64,000 nt of DNA from Theocolax elegans (lineage: Eukaryota > Arthropoda > Insecta > Hymenoptera > Cerocephalidae): positions 60,284,910 to 60,348,909 of the forward strand of contig CM047431.1 of assembly GCA_026168455.1 (NCBI GenBank), written 5' to 3'. Below, piece by piece: positions 11,571 through 24,267 of the stretch. A program made the translations under genes and the position numbers. The notes under the pieces were generated by a model. The model searched no databases, was not told the DNA's origin, and saw nothing but the letters and a program-made list of their open reading frames with translations. How positions within the stretch are numbered: the stretch's first letter is position 1; the number at the start of each line of letters is the position of its first letter.

Positions 11571-12760
11571 CTAGCTAAAATCCTCCCTCGCTCACGATCG
11601 CTCGATGAAAAATTATTTTATAATAGATAATATTAAATGAACCTAAAAAATATTTTATTATTTAACTACATTCAATTATTATTTATTAAAATGTACCCAT
11701 ATATAATTATTATCATATGTATAATAATTAATGCTTATTATTATTATACGATGAATTAAAATGATAATATTAAAAAAATAGAAATTATCTATAAAAAATA
11801 TAAAAATAATTACTTTTGTATGATGTATGAAATAGAGTTAAATTATTATTGCAATAGCAATTTTCATAAAGGAATTATTATTGATTTTTTACTGTCATGT
11901 GATATGTATACATCCTTTGCAAATAATTTATTTATTAATTTAGCAGTACTTATTAATTTGTGTGTTATTGGTAATTTGGTAATAGCACTTTTTATACACT
12001 GAGTGAAATATTATAAACTATATTACAAAAAATCTATATAAAATAATCTATATTAAAAATTACTATATTGTATAGGAAAAGTGTGACATCTCAGCAATAT
12101 AATATTTTTTGCTATGTTATATAGTAAAATTTAGATATACTATCTTTTAGTATCCAATATCGTAATTTTTGATATTCAATATAGTAATTTTTATTATATA
12201 AGTCAGCAAATTTTATTATTCAATCTGGTATTTTTTAAATGCGAATGTAAGGAAGTAAAAATGAATTATATTTTGTTTTAATTAATTCGAATAGAATGTA
12301 TATATTGGGGGAATTCCATTTGTCAATTAAGTACTACAGAAGCATTTAATATTTGGAGATTTAATTATATACTATTCTTACGCAGTTGATCGCAATTTTT
12401 ATTCACTCGCATATATTTATTCATTACACTTATTAGTCACTAACTTAAATATTGTTTCAATCGCTATCATTGAAATACGCTGAACGGAAGATACATTTTC
12501 GCATAATACACATTTTTGAGCATTTGCGAGAAGAACTGGAAAAATAGAAAATTTATACACGCCACCTATTGGACGAACGGAATAATTAGAATAGCCTTAA
12601 ATTAAAAAGTCGTCTCAAAACAATTGAATACTGAAAAAGAAATGAACGTATACGCGTATATAAAATATTTCTACAATACATCTTATACAATTTTAATATA
12701 TGTAGTATATATATTTAAAAAAAATCAACCAAATAATTAAATATTGATCATACATATACA
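11571..12760. repeat. Left arm of a large inverted repeat (partner 15484-16319)
   Basis: 11571-12060 and 12593-12760 match the reverse complement of 15836-16319 and 15484-15835. The outermost bases are CTAGCTAAAATCCTC here and GAGGATTTTAGCTAG at the right end. Next to both ends is a GAGCGAGCG/CGCTCGCTC-type CpG motif. The left arm carries an extra 530 bp (12061-12592) that is absent from the right arm. Confidence 0.82.
12061..12592. other. Insertion within the left inverted-repeat arm
   Basis: About 530 bp with no counterpart in the right arm. AT-rich, with ATATTGTATAG-like motifs at its start; no ORF. Either an insertion here or a deletion in the right arm. Confidence 0.55.
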
Positions 12761-13206
12761 CATTATATTAAAATTTTATACTGTCAAAATGACGATTTAA
12801 GTATAAATTATGTTATATTTTTTTAAATAGTTTGTAAAAATTAATTTTTTTTTATTCAATAGGATTGCGGCACCCAAAGGAATAATTAGACATAGTGTTT
12901 GACTTTTTTATAGGTATTTAATTAATTTTTTAATGGTTTTAAAGTTTAATTCTGAGCGTACGTACGTACGTCCGTACGTCCGTACAGGCAGACTTTTTAT
13001 TTTTTAACTCTTCTTATATCTATCTTGGATTTTCGAAAAAATGAATTTTATTTAATGAAAGTGATCGCGGAATCACACGGATTAATTAGTAATAGTGTTT
13101 AACTTTTTTATAGGTGCTTAATTACTTTTTTAAATGGTTTAACCTCGATTATTTAAAATGATTATTTATTTGTTTATCTCGATCAGTTACAACTGAAGTT
13201 AACATT
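12759..13206. repeat. Leader 2 of the hairpin-minisatellite composite
   Basis: Direct repeat of 9749-10199, including a shorter GTACGTCC array (about 12957-12986). Confidence 0.8.
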
Positions 13207-14417
13207 AAGGACTGGACATCATCAACAGGAAGGGAATATTTTTTTTAATTTCGTAATATGGGCTCCAGTAGATGATGCCCCGTCGACCTGGAGGTAACAG
13301 TAGGGACCTGGACATCTTCTACAGGAAGAAAATTTTTTTTTTTGATATCGTAATAAGTCTCACAGTAGGAGTTGCCCTGATGACCTGAAGGTAACATTAC
13401 GGACCTAGAAATCTTCTACTGAAAGAAAAATTTTGTTTTTTAATTTCGTAATATGCCTTCCAGTAGATGTTGCCCCGATGACCTGGAGGTAAAATTAGTG
13501 ACCTGCACGTCATCTACAGGAAGAAAATTTTTTTTTTTATTTCGTAATAGGTCTTTCAGTAGAAGATGCCCTGTTGACCTGGAGGTAACATTACTGACCT
13601 ACATATCTCCTACAGGAAGAAAAATTTTTTTTTTGATTTCGTAATATGCCTGCCAGTAGATTATGCCCCGTCGACCTGGAGGTAACAGTAGGGACCTGGA
13701 CATTTTCTACAGGAAGAAAATTTTATTTAAATATCGTAATGTGCGTTCCAGTAGATGATGCCGCGATGATCTAGAGGTAACATAAGGGACCTGGACATCA
13801 TCTACTATCTAGGAAAATTTTTTTTTGGTTTCGTAATAGGCTTTCCAGTAGATGTTATCCCGTTAACCTGGAGGTAACATTAGGGACCTGGACATCATCT
13901 ACAGGAAGAAAATTTTTTTTTATTTTTATAATGAACCTTCCAGTAGATGATGTCCCGATGACCTGGAGGTAACATTATGGACCTGGACATCCACTACAGG
14001 CAGAAAATATTTTTTTTTGATTCCGTAATAGGCCTTTCAGTAAATGTTGCCTCGTTAACCTGGAGGTAACATTAGTGACCTGGATATCATCTTCAGGAAA
14101 AATTTTTTTTTGGTTTCGTAATAGGCTTTCCAGTAGATGTTATCCCGTTAACCTGGAGGTAACATTAGGGACCAGGACATCATCTACAGGAAGAAAATTG
14201 TTTTTTTATTTTTATAATGAACCTTCCAGTAGATGATGTCCCGATGACCTGGAGGTAACATTAGGGACCTGGATATCTACTACAAGAAGAAAATATTTTT
14301 TTTTGATTCCGTAATAGGCCTTTCAGTAAATGTTGCCCCGTTAACCTTGAGGTAACATTAGGGACCTGGAAATCATCTCCAGAAAGAAATGATTTTTTTT
14401 AATTTCGTAATGGACCT
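13207..14417. repeat. Hairpin minisatellite array 2
   Basis: About 12 units like array 1. A higher-order pattern is visible: two successive blocks near 13820-14020 and 14105-14300 repeat with the same run of variant units (GTTATCCCGTTAACC, then GATGTCCCGATGACC). Confidence 0.85.
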
Positions 14418-14588
14418 TCCAATATATATAGTATTATTATAAATTTATGATAATTTTGTTAATAAACTAAGAGATATTAACAACGTTACTAGAATGTAGG
14501 ATGTACGTAGTAGATCAATTCTCAGAAATTCAGAAAAATACAGTTCATTAAGTAGATATTAAATGATATTATCCACATCCACATCCAT

Positions 14589-15003
14589 CCACATTATATT
14601 AAAATTTTATACTGTCTAAATGACGATTTAAGTATAAATTATGTTATATATTTTAAATAGTTTATAAAAATTAATTTTTTTTAATTCAATATGATCGCGG
14701 CACCCAAAGGAATAATTAGACTTAGTGTTTGAATTTTTTATAGGTATTTAAGTAATTTTTTAATGGTTTAAAAGTTTAAGTCTGAGCGTACGTTCGTATG
14801 TTCGTACAGGCAGACTTTTTATTTTTTAACTCTTCTTATCTCTCTTGAATTTTCGAAAGAATGAATTTTTTTTAATGAAAGTATCGCGGAACCACACGGA
14901 TTAATTAGAAATAATGCTTAACTTTTTTATAAAAAAAACCTCGATTATTTATCTCGATTATTTATTTGCTTATATCGATCAGTTATAACTAAAGGTAACA
15001 TGA
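14589..15003. repeat. Leader 3 of the hairpin-minisatellite composite
   Basis: Third direct copy of the leader, slightly shortened and with a reduced octamer tract (GCGTACGTTCGTATG). Confidence 0.78.
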
Positions 15004-15366
15004 AGGACTGGATATCATCAACAGGAAGGGAATATTTTTTTTTTAATTTCGTAATGTTTGTTCCAGTAGATGATGTCGCGATGATCTGGAGGCAACATAA
15101 GGGACCTGAATATCATCTACAGGAAGAAATTTTTTTTTTTTTAAATTTCGTAATGTGCGTTCCAGTAGATGATGTTGCGATGATCTGGAGGTAACATAAG
15201 GGACCTGGACATCATCTACAGGAAGAAATTAATTTTTTTTTTAATTTCGTAATGTGCGTTACAGTAGATGATGCCGCGATGATCTGGAGGTAACATTAGG
15301 GACCTGGAAATCATCTTCAGAAAGAAATGATTTTTTTTAATTTCGTAATGTGCGTTCCAGTAGATA
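15004..15366. repeat. Hairpin minisatellite array 3
   Basis: Three to four units of the same hairpin repeat, mostly the GATGATCTGGAGG variant. It ends abruptly in an AATAAT-rich tract. Confidence 0.82.
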
Positions 15367-15483
15367 ATAATAAAAATAATAATAAATAGTAATAAAATAA
15401 TATAAATAACATAAATACCATAAATACTATAAGTACCATAATACATAATAACATAAACTACCTAATATATAAATAAATTATAA

Positions 15484-16319
15484 GTATATATGTATGATCA
15501 ATATTTAATTATTTGGTTGAGTTTTTATATAAATTAGTTATATATATAGACAAAAATTATTAAAATTTTTATACTATATTTTGTTATTTTATAAAATTTA
15601 TAAAATAAAGTTTTACAATATTTAATATGCAACGTTATAATTAATCTTACGTAAATAGCAAATTTTAATATCAAAATAACAAAAGTTCTTACATCATATA
15701 TGTATAGTGAAATATATATACTACATATATTGAAATTTGTATAATATGTTTTGTAGAAATATTTTATATACGCGTATACGTTCATTTCTTTTTCAGTGTT
15801 CAATTGTTTTGAGACGACTTTTTAATTTAAGGCTATAAAAGTAATTTTTAATATAGATTATTTTATATAGATTTTTTGTAATATAGTTTATAATATTTTA
15901 CTCAGTGTATAAAAAGTGCTATTACCAAATTACCAATAACACACAAATTAATAAGTACTGCCAAATAAATAAAACAATTATTTGCAAAGGATGTATACAT
16001 ATCACATGACAATAAAAAATCAATAATAATTCCTTTATGAAAATTGCCATTGCAATAATAATTAAACTCTATTTCATACAAAAATTATTATTTTTATAGA
16101 TAATTTCTATTTTTTTAATATTATCATTTTAATTCATCGTATAATAATAATAAATTCATTAATTATTATACATATGATAATAAATCTATATGGGTACAAT
16201 TTAATAAATAATAATTGAATGTAGTTAAATAATAAAATATTTTTTAGTTTAATTTAATATTATCTATTAGATAATGATTTTTCAGCGAGCGAGCGTGAGC
16301 GAGTGAGGATTTTAGCTAG
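15484..16319. repeat. Right arm of the large inverted repeat
   Basis: Reverse complement of 11571-12760 minus the 530-bp insertion. Ends GCGAGCGTGAGCGAGTGAGG then ATTTTAGCTAG. Confidence 0.82.
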
Positions 16320-16329
16320 TTTCATTATA

Positions 16330-17270
16330 AAATAATACATTTCCTCGCTTTTTCGTTTGATTATACGCATTTTCTGAACATGTTCTGTTAGTTACATTGA
16401 ATATATAAACGAAGTCGGGTTCTTTTTTTAATGAGCGTTTCCTAGCCATATCATTAAAGGATAATTGTCCTTAACATTACTCAAACTTAACAAAACTCAA
16501 AACTGGGAGGTAATGTTGGGACAGACGAATGTACTATATAAATTAATAAATGTGATAAAAATAGGTATTCGATACTAACAATTTATACTTGAGATAAGTT
16601 TTTTAATTAAATCTAATGTTGGACACTTGAGTTTATATATGCTTATATATGTTTATATTGTTGTCCAACTTCATTAGCAAAAATGTTTATTTTTCAATTA
16701 CCCAAATATTTTTCATTTTTGATAAACTTTTCTTTTTCCTATTTATTCGTCAATTTACCGCATCTTTCTAGTTAACGATGTAAATAAATATATTGTTTTT
16801 TTAAGTATAGTCATTTTTACACAAACTTTATCCCATTTCAATTTTGTCTCGAATTCGGCCCTATTGAAAACGAGTACGTACTGTTGTTACGTAACAAAAG
16901 TACGTATTAAATTCGAACATTTTACGTTACGTACATTTTGGCGCGTACTTTAAAGTATAACGTACTTATTTTCAGTAGGGGCGGGTACTTTACCTTATTC
17001 GTCCGCTGAATTTTCTTACACTGTTATTTCCCCAATAAACTTTTAAGCAGACTTACGAGTTTCACTTATAATGCAAAATATTTTTCAACCAAACCACCTG
17101 AAAAATCCACTTTGTTGACTTCGAACGGGGGAGTAAAGTTATATTTTACTCCCTTATTGCATAAATAAGTATTATCCTTTCGAGTCAGATTATTTCAAAC
17201 GTATCCTCAATTTTCTTTATGAGCGAAAAATTGTCTCAATTCGTGGGAAATTTTAACTACAAACAATTTA
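16330..17270. other. AT-rich spacer with possible old terminal-repeat element
   Basis: Near 16981-16997 the sequence GCGGGTACTTTACCTTAT resembles the terminal repeat of the element at 24861-25886. Near 16512 AATGTTGGGACAGACGAA may be its diverged opposite end. No gene seen. Confidence 0.3.
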
Positions 17271-17690
17271 TATAGAGAGCTCACTCCGCTCTTAGTTATC
17301 TCTTCGTATAATATAAGTAGTGTCGATTGATAGATATATATGTGTGTGTTTGAATGTATATATCTCACAGTGCTTTATTTCGAAAACTCGACGATCGAAC
17401 GAGTATGCGAGAGAAGAGAAAAAAAGGTAAATACATTTATTCTACGAGAATCTTGTATAATATTATTTTTTTTTCTTGGTAGGAATCGGCACTTTCGTTG
17501 CTCGTGCGTGCATGCAATAAAACGCGGTAGCTCGTCCGTGCTCCGCAAAATCCCAAGGGAGCAAGCGAGAGAGAAAGAGAGAGATCCTTGCCCCCTTTTT
17601 CCGGAGCGCGCAAAAACTCGTTAGGTTTAACGCCTGCTGCGCGCGGATCAAACTCGTGAATCGTCTTCCTGGTCGACGATACTTACTCCT
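17270..17690. promoter_or_regulatory. CpG-elevated region, possible promoter or 5' UTR
   Basis: Rich in CpG and GAGA-type sequence (GCGAGAGAGAAAGAGAG near 17564, GCGCGCGGATC near 17640), unlike the flanks. Open frames on both strands overlap and neither is convincing. Orientation unknown. Confidence 0.25.
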
Positions 17691-19310
17691 ATACGCTTTT
17701 TTTTATTATTGAACTGTACACATGCATATATATATATAGATATAAATACATCGTACAACGCGTTTGCTTGGGAAATTTTGTGGTTTACGTAAGTATGGGA
17801 ACAATGATTGTGTTTTTTTTCTTTGTAATTCGAAAAAATGATGTATACAATTTCGGTATGTGGATGGATGTTTCTGTTTTTCCTTTTTTTTTTAATATGA
17901 CGAAACATGATTTTGATGGATATGAGAATAGTATATTTCTTATACATTTATAATTTAATACGATTACACGATTAATTATTATATTTTTTATTTTTTTAAT
18001 ATAGAGGATACTATTTAAGCAACTCACGTTCGTCTATATATACGCAAAGAAAAAAAAGTAAACGTTTAGTTATATTAAATCGTAAATATACATACATATA
18101 CGTGGTCTCGTTGTACATACTTGAACCAATAAAGAACGATTGCGTGTACATACCTATATACCAATTTTATATATATATATATATATATATATGCGATTTA
18201 CATAAAGTTATAAAATAGTTTACATATATTTAATCCAGTAATTTTTCAAGTAAAAATTTATTTTTAACCTTGTCGAGGTAATTTTATAGCTTAGAAAAAA
18301 ATAGGTGTAATGGTAAAGTGAAATCCAGTCTCAAAACGAATTGTTCAAATTCCAAATGTTATTTACATGTATATATTATATATATATGTATGTCGGGAAT
18401 CTACATAAAATTGTAAATTAACTACTTAATTAGCCTCGATATTGTGTTCTTAAAAGTGATTAACCGAATACCAAATCGATTACCCGATGTAAACACGTTC
18501 TCGTATAGGAATGTTTATAACGTTGTGTGTGTGTATATATATATATATATATGAAATGGTAATACATTAAAATTACTATTACATATTTGCGATGATTGAA
18601 AAATTTAACGCGACGTTACGTTGTAAATATTAAACGTTTGATTATTAAATATTAGGTTTATCAAGATCTTTGTGAATATTCACGATTATATATATATGTG
18701 CGTACATAGTTTCTCAATGAATTTTATGTTTTAAACACAACGGAACGATTTAAGCGACGACGAGGCTGTATAATTTCACCTATCACGCTGGAGAAAACGA
18801 AGGTATATACTGAGAAAAATGGTTGAATAACAATTATTGTATTTTATAATAAGATTAAAATGTACTTTGATTGGTGATATGTGTAAAGAATTAATTTTTG
18901 TTATAAATTAAAAAAAAAACCTATACACGAACCACGCGTGAATAGTTGCTGTAAAATATATAGTGAAAACTATGACAATTTTAAGTTATATAAAAATATA
19001 TATAGATAAAATTAAACCATTTTTCTCATTCCATAAGCTAATTGTTTCGAATTAAAAAAAATGAAGAAAATAGTACACACTTTACCTGTTTACTCGAATC
19101 CTATGATCGACGCGCGCTCCGGGTGTCGTGTACAAAACCAAAATTTTTGGGTAAAAAAAAAAATAACAGTTTCACATATCAGTCAATCCATGAGCCACTA
19201 TTACAAAATCCACCGAATTCACCGTACAACGAAGAATAAAATAATGGAAGTGAGGAGAAGAGAGAAAAAATAAATGGTAAGGCAAAGGTATATAACAACA
19301 CACTGATATT
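17690..19310. other. AT-rich spacer with TA microsatellites
   Basis: TA repeats near 18168-18192 and 18533-18552. Short open frames at 17768-18027 and 19042-19273 overlap one another in other frames and are not called. Confidence 0.35.
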
Positions 19311-19319
19311 AGAGACCGT

Positions 19320-19660
19320 CCTTGGCCTTGGGAGCGCACAGGTTCACCTGTGAGCGCGCCGGTCGCGCGACTGACGAGCTACAGCGACTCGTCGCCGGGT
19401 ACCGTACGAGGGGCACCTGCACCTTTTCTATCTCTTTCTCCTTCGCGTTATATACCTAGAGTCGATGCGCTCGAGAACTATATATGTAAGTCTATATCGA
19501 CATGCACCTACAACTTTCAACGTCTGTACTGTAACGTCTTACCTCTGTTTTTTTTTATCTTTTTGATTATTTATTTGGTAGACTGGCGCTTTTTACGCAG
19601 CGATTCGCGTTAAGCTTTTCTTTTTCTCGGTCGCGCGTGTCCGCGCCGAAACTTTTTTTT
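19320..19660. promoter_or_regulatory. GC-rich island with an E-box palindrome
   Basis: The strongest GC/CpG rise of the left half (GGTCGCGCGACTGACG, GTCGCCGGGTACCG). At 19334-19357 GCGCACAGGT and ACCTGTGAGCGC form a near-perfect palindrome around two CAGGT/ACCTG E-box halves. It could be a promoter or enhancer. No coding exon with clean splice sites was found. Confidence 0.3.
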
Positions 19661-22600
19661 GTAAAATTGTCCAAGGTGTGTATATGTACGATGTGCAATT
19701 TATAATTAGTATATCGTGTGCGATCAAAAATTTGGTGATTATTTTATGTATGTCTCATGATTTATTTGGGTTACTATTTGTTCTCGAACAGCTGATCGTA
19801 TAATAGTTGAAAATAAAATAATTATTTGGATCTAAATTCAATCTGCTTTAGAACTCATGAATTAGCGATTTTTGAGTTTGATTATTTATGTTTATAAAAA
19901 AATATCATGTATAGCGTCTAATCGGTAAAATAAAAATTGTTCTTATTCTCTACAAAAATTAATTTATAATATATGTAAGTATTTAGTTGGCTCTTTTCAA
20001 GGCCTGCAAAAAGTATATGTAACCGCGGACACGTTCAACTTATTTCTATATGTAAAAAAAAAAGTTTTTATAACAAATTTATGTATAATGCTGTGAAATA
20101 ATGAATTGACTCGTTTATCCACAAAACTGCCGCAAAGTTAATCACATATAAAAATTTTTTAATTTTTATAAAATTTCAATTACAATATACCTAAAACCGT
20201 TCATTAAAAAATTAATAGAAATAATGGAGAATTAAATAAACAACGTAGCGCGTTAAGAAAAAGAAACGAATCAACAGAATTACATCAATATACACACATT
20301 CAATAGATCTAGACGTATCTAAAAAGAATTTACATATACAAAGAAACGAGAGGTTAAGGTACGGAATATTAAAGAGAGAAGTATATATATGTATATATAT
20401 AAGAAATACATTAAATTTCCGGCTACGTGTATTCAAATCGTGTGTACAAAACAGGTTTTTACCTTACATTATCAAGGAAAATATCTTCTTTAGCTCGTAA
20501 AACCCACCCAATTCCTAACGATCTTTTAAATATCGAGGCAGTATGTATTCTATTTACCGTCTTTGAAAATTATTATTTCATCCAATAATCAACAATGATG
20601 TAACATCGACAAAAAAAATATATATATATAGGTATATACTATATTATAAAGAAAATATTTCTGTCATAAAAATTGTTATACACGGATTTTTCTTCACTTT
20701 TTTTCCTTTTTACAATCGTGAAGTGATAACAGTATACATTCATATAATACATGTGCGTGTACTCATAATACCGTTGTTTGGTGACGCGAGATCGGATAAC
20801 GCTCGATCGATTCCCTTCTACACAACACATGTCTTTCTTCCTTTCTTTTTTTTTCGTTTCATCGTGGTATATGATGCTTTTCCGTGATTCCATTGTAGCG
20901 CGTTTGTAGAATATTTATTTTATCGACATTAAGGTGCGTATAATTAATTAATTATGCATATATATAAGAAGAAGATTGTGATGAGTTTTGCTGGAGAGTT
21001 TCTAATGCAAAGAATTTTATGTTTACGGTAAATTGTAAATTTGTTTCCTTCTAGAATTTTTAATTGTGACAATTCATCATTTGTGATGTATCAGACGAAA
21101 CGTCGATCCAAACGCAGAAAATGGTCATTCATTTGATTTATTTATGTGCAGAAGAAATAGATGTTTTATAAAGATAATTTTTTGATACTTTTTGATATTG
21201 CGAAATAAATGTAATTTTATATCTAAATATTATTTTTCAGTTATTAACAATGTTTATCTTTTTATTTTGAAAATTATCGACAGCACGTTTTAGTTTTATT
21301 TCTATTTTTTTATATGAAATCTTTGTATTTCAAGGAAATATCGTTCCGCTAAATCCTTTATATATTTAACAAAATCTACGACTTTATAGAAAACCCAGGA
21401 ATAAAAGCACTATATATAATTGAATAATACGTTATTGTGAAAAAGATGCAGTACAATAATTAAAAGACATAAATAAGTTTGCACTGAAACCTAAATATTT
21501 TCAATGCAAATATCTTAGCGAGATCTAAATCCCGAATAACAGAAACACTATTTATTTTGTTTTGAACGAACAGTGTACTTTCCTTTGAAGGTAAAAAATA
21601 TTTATATAAATACGTCAACGAGATTTTGTATGTTACCATGAAACATCATTTTGTTAGCTATATATATCAGCTAAAAATGATCATTTCCATATAATTTATT
21701 AAAAATTAATTATTTCGTAAAACTTGCTTTGAACTACTTATACCACAGAATATGAGATTTTTTCAGATTTTTCTTTATCCTCTTCTTTATTTTTTTTTCT
21801 TGGCCTCTTATATATGTATATATGTACTTAGGCCATAACCAGGTTAATTTTCAGATATTGAATACTATTATATTTTTTAATTTTTGTGAAATTATATATA
21901 GATTACTGCAATTTAAGCACCATCGGACTCAGAAAATAAATATTCCTTATACATTTTTAAAACAAAAAAATTAATTTTTAGAAATTTCTTTTAGGTCAGG
22001 TTCTTATGCATGCAATTAGCGTATAAAATGTCTGGATTTAAAGTTTGTATCATTTTAACTCAAAATTACAGACTAAAAATTTGTCATTTAATTATTAATA
22101 CAAAAATAATTTTTTCTCAAAAAAATCAATAATCACACCCTTCCTTATGTTTTAAGCTATACGTACGATTTTTTTTAGATTTTTCATATTTTAAATAGAA
22201 TTTTTGGGTTAATAAGTGCCTATCCCTACAATTGGGTTCCGACATCATTAGAATTTTTCTAAAAGGACTTTAAATTATTTATATAAATTCTTTTTTTAAA
22301 TTTTTTTTATTTAATAGTAGATTTTGTTAAGATAATGTAAAAGTTAATATTTTTCTCTGAGTCGATAACAATCAATGTATGTCACCCTTTTAAGATAAGG
22401 GGGTGCGATATTGAATTTTTTACCTATCCTACATTTCCGAGATAAAAACTATCACGTAAAGATAGACATAGTTAAAAAACGCATTGATTTATGCAATTTT
22501 ATAAGCAAGACATGATAAATATTTTAAAATATATTATAAGTTATCGATCATAACCTCTTGCTAATTTCAGATGTACATAACTAGCAACAAATACCTCGAT

Positions 22601-24050
22601 CGCTAACGCTCCCACTGTTGATTTAAACTTTAGATTTATTTTGTTTTATAATTGTCGCTCTTTCAGAACCAAAATCTTTGGTTTTGCAATAAAGAAGGCA
22701 CATTTCCCATATGTACGTATCACCGAACGATAAATTCATTTCTCTTTAAATTGCTAATTTTGGTAAGAGATTCGGTATAAATATTACTATTTAAAATTAC
22801 TAATGGTAAAATAGGTAATTGATAAAGAAATAGCAAATGTATACACACGTGTGTATATAGTTCGGTATTTCACGTTCAAAATAGTCGAAAATTAAATTGT
22901 TTTTTCTTTGCGACAATATTTATGTTATGGATATCTGATTATAAAGAGATTTAATTATGTCTATGATATTTTGTGATATTTCAAATAGATTATATAATAA
23001 GAATAACAAATTGAGTAGGACACCTTGTTACTATTTTCAATTAGAAATTTGGTGATGGAATTTTATAATTTATATCGATCCTCCCGCGTCCAAAGTGTAA
23101 AAAAGGAGAGGTGGCTTTTTAACATATTTTTTTTATCCATATTTCAATCGATTTTCTGGTTTGAATGGAGTAGATCCCTGTAATTTAGTTCCCACACATT
23201 GAACAAAATTATTAAAAAATAAAAAATTTATTAATATAATCTTGGCTTGTAATCATTTAATTTACAGTAACGAACAAGGTATGTAAAAGGAGAACTCGAG
23301 TGATTAACATAAAAGAATATGTATGTATCATAAAAAAAGATAAACGAAACGCATGGATTGATAGGATAAGCGCATTATATTTTGCGGTTCGGTATATGTA
23401 CAACGTAAAATCCATTTCTCTTCCTGTTTTTTCCTTCCTCGTATGGATCTTTTTAGCTTCGAGGGAAAGCCCGTAAAGGTGGAAATTAGAGCTTTCACAG
23501 GTGGCGGTTAGACGGGCAGTATTTTGTTTATATATGGTAATAACCTACCTGTTTATGCACAGTTAAAACCTTTAAAAAAAAAAAAAAATAACGACCGCTC
23601 GAACGGCCGGAAGATGTTGAGAAAAGTCTTCCGGGATTACGAAGAGAAAAGATGAAATAATGTTACGAATAATTTACTTTTTCTTCTTAACGAGGCGAAG
23701 CTATATATATATATGCACAATTAATTTTTAATCAGTGTTTTACGATGCTCTTGACATGTATCCAAGCGTATATACGCGATTGTTTAGAAACTTTGTTTTA
23801 GCAAACGGTGTATATACGTGCAAAATTTAATAAAGATGCTATTTGTTGATATTTATAAAAATAAAGATACGTTGATTTAGTATTTATCTTAAATATATCA
23901 ATTCTGAAACATGCGTATAAAAGATTCCTTTATAAAATACCGACCGTAGCAGTGTGCTCAATAGAAAACTATCCGATCTCTTACCGATCGCCGTAGGTAA
24001 AAGGGATACCAGGTCGATCGGTAAACCGATTTAACCATCAGATGGTAACG
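19660..24050. other. Long AT-rich region without a supported gene
   Basis: Contains TA microsatellites. The segments at 22140-22250 and 23110-23200 share TTTTTGGGTT and CCTACAATTGGGTTCC-like motifs with 59330-59430, so they are probably relics of one repeat family. Open frames at 20212-20893 are AT-driven. Most of this may be intron or intergenic DNA. Confidence 0.3.
23980..24024. repeat. Short inverted repeat in the intron just after the donor
   Basis: TTACCGATCG and CGATCGGTAA flank about 20 bases, some 40-80 bp into the intron of the minus-strand exon. Further TACCGAT/ATCGGTA copies occur within and around the exon. Possibly a splicing hairpin or a clustered binding site. Confidence 0.4.
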
Positions 24051-24061
24051 TAGGTACCTAC

Positions 24062-24267
24062 CTGTCGAAATGTAACTCCTGATGGTAACCACATCCTTTG
24101 CAGCCGCTACATCTCGAGGCGGTCGAGAAATCGGTAGCGCAATCGTCTGCGTCGTCGGTACATTTTCTTCGGCTACCGTTTACCGATGATACCACGCGCC
24201 AGGAACGTCTGATGAGTTGCAGCAGACAGAGCGATTTGCTCGGCTGCTGCGATTGTGAATTTCCCAT
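24062..24267 (-). CDS. Probable first coding exon with N-myristoylation-type start
   Basis: On the minus strand an ATG at 24267-24265 begins MGNSQSQQPSKSL, which fits the myristoylation pattern (Gly2, Ser6). The frame continues for 68 codons, passes a basic stretch (LIRRSWRVV) and a Cys-rich stretch (SRCSGCKGCGYHQ), and ends at CGACAG followed by GTAGGT, a near-ideal donor (24061). GC content and codon use are far above the surrounding DNA. An upstream in-frame ATG (24288) would add seven residues and abolish the myristoyl start, so I prefer the inner ATG. The rest of the gene should lie at lower coordinates; I found no convincing next exon. The family was not recognised. It may be an alternative first exon of a membrane-anchored isoform. 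Confidence 0.5.

Noticed and set aside
10200..15366. CRISPR-like regular repeat array
   Set aside because: Unit is about 97 bp, the whole unit repeats with no unique spacers, and the genome is eukaryotic.
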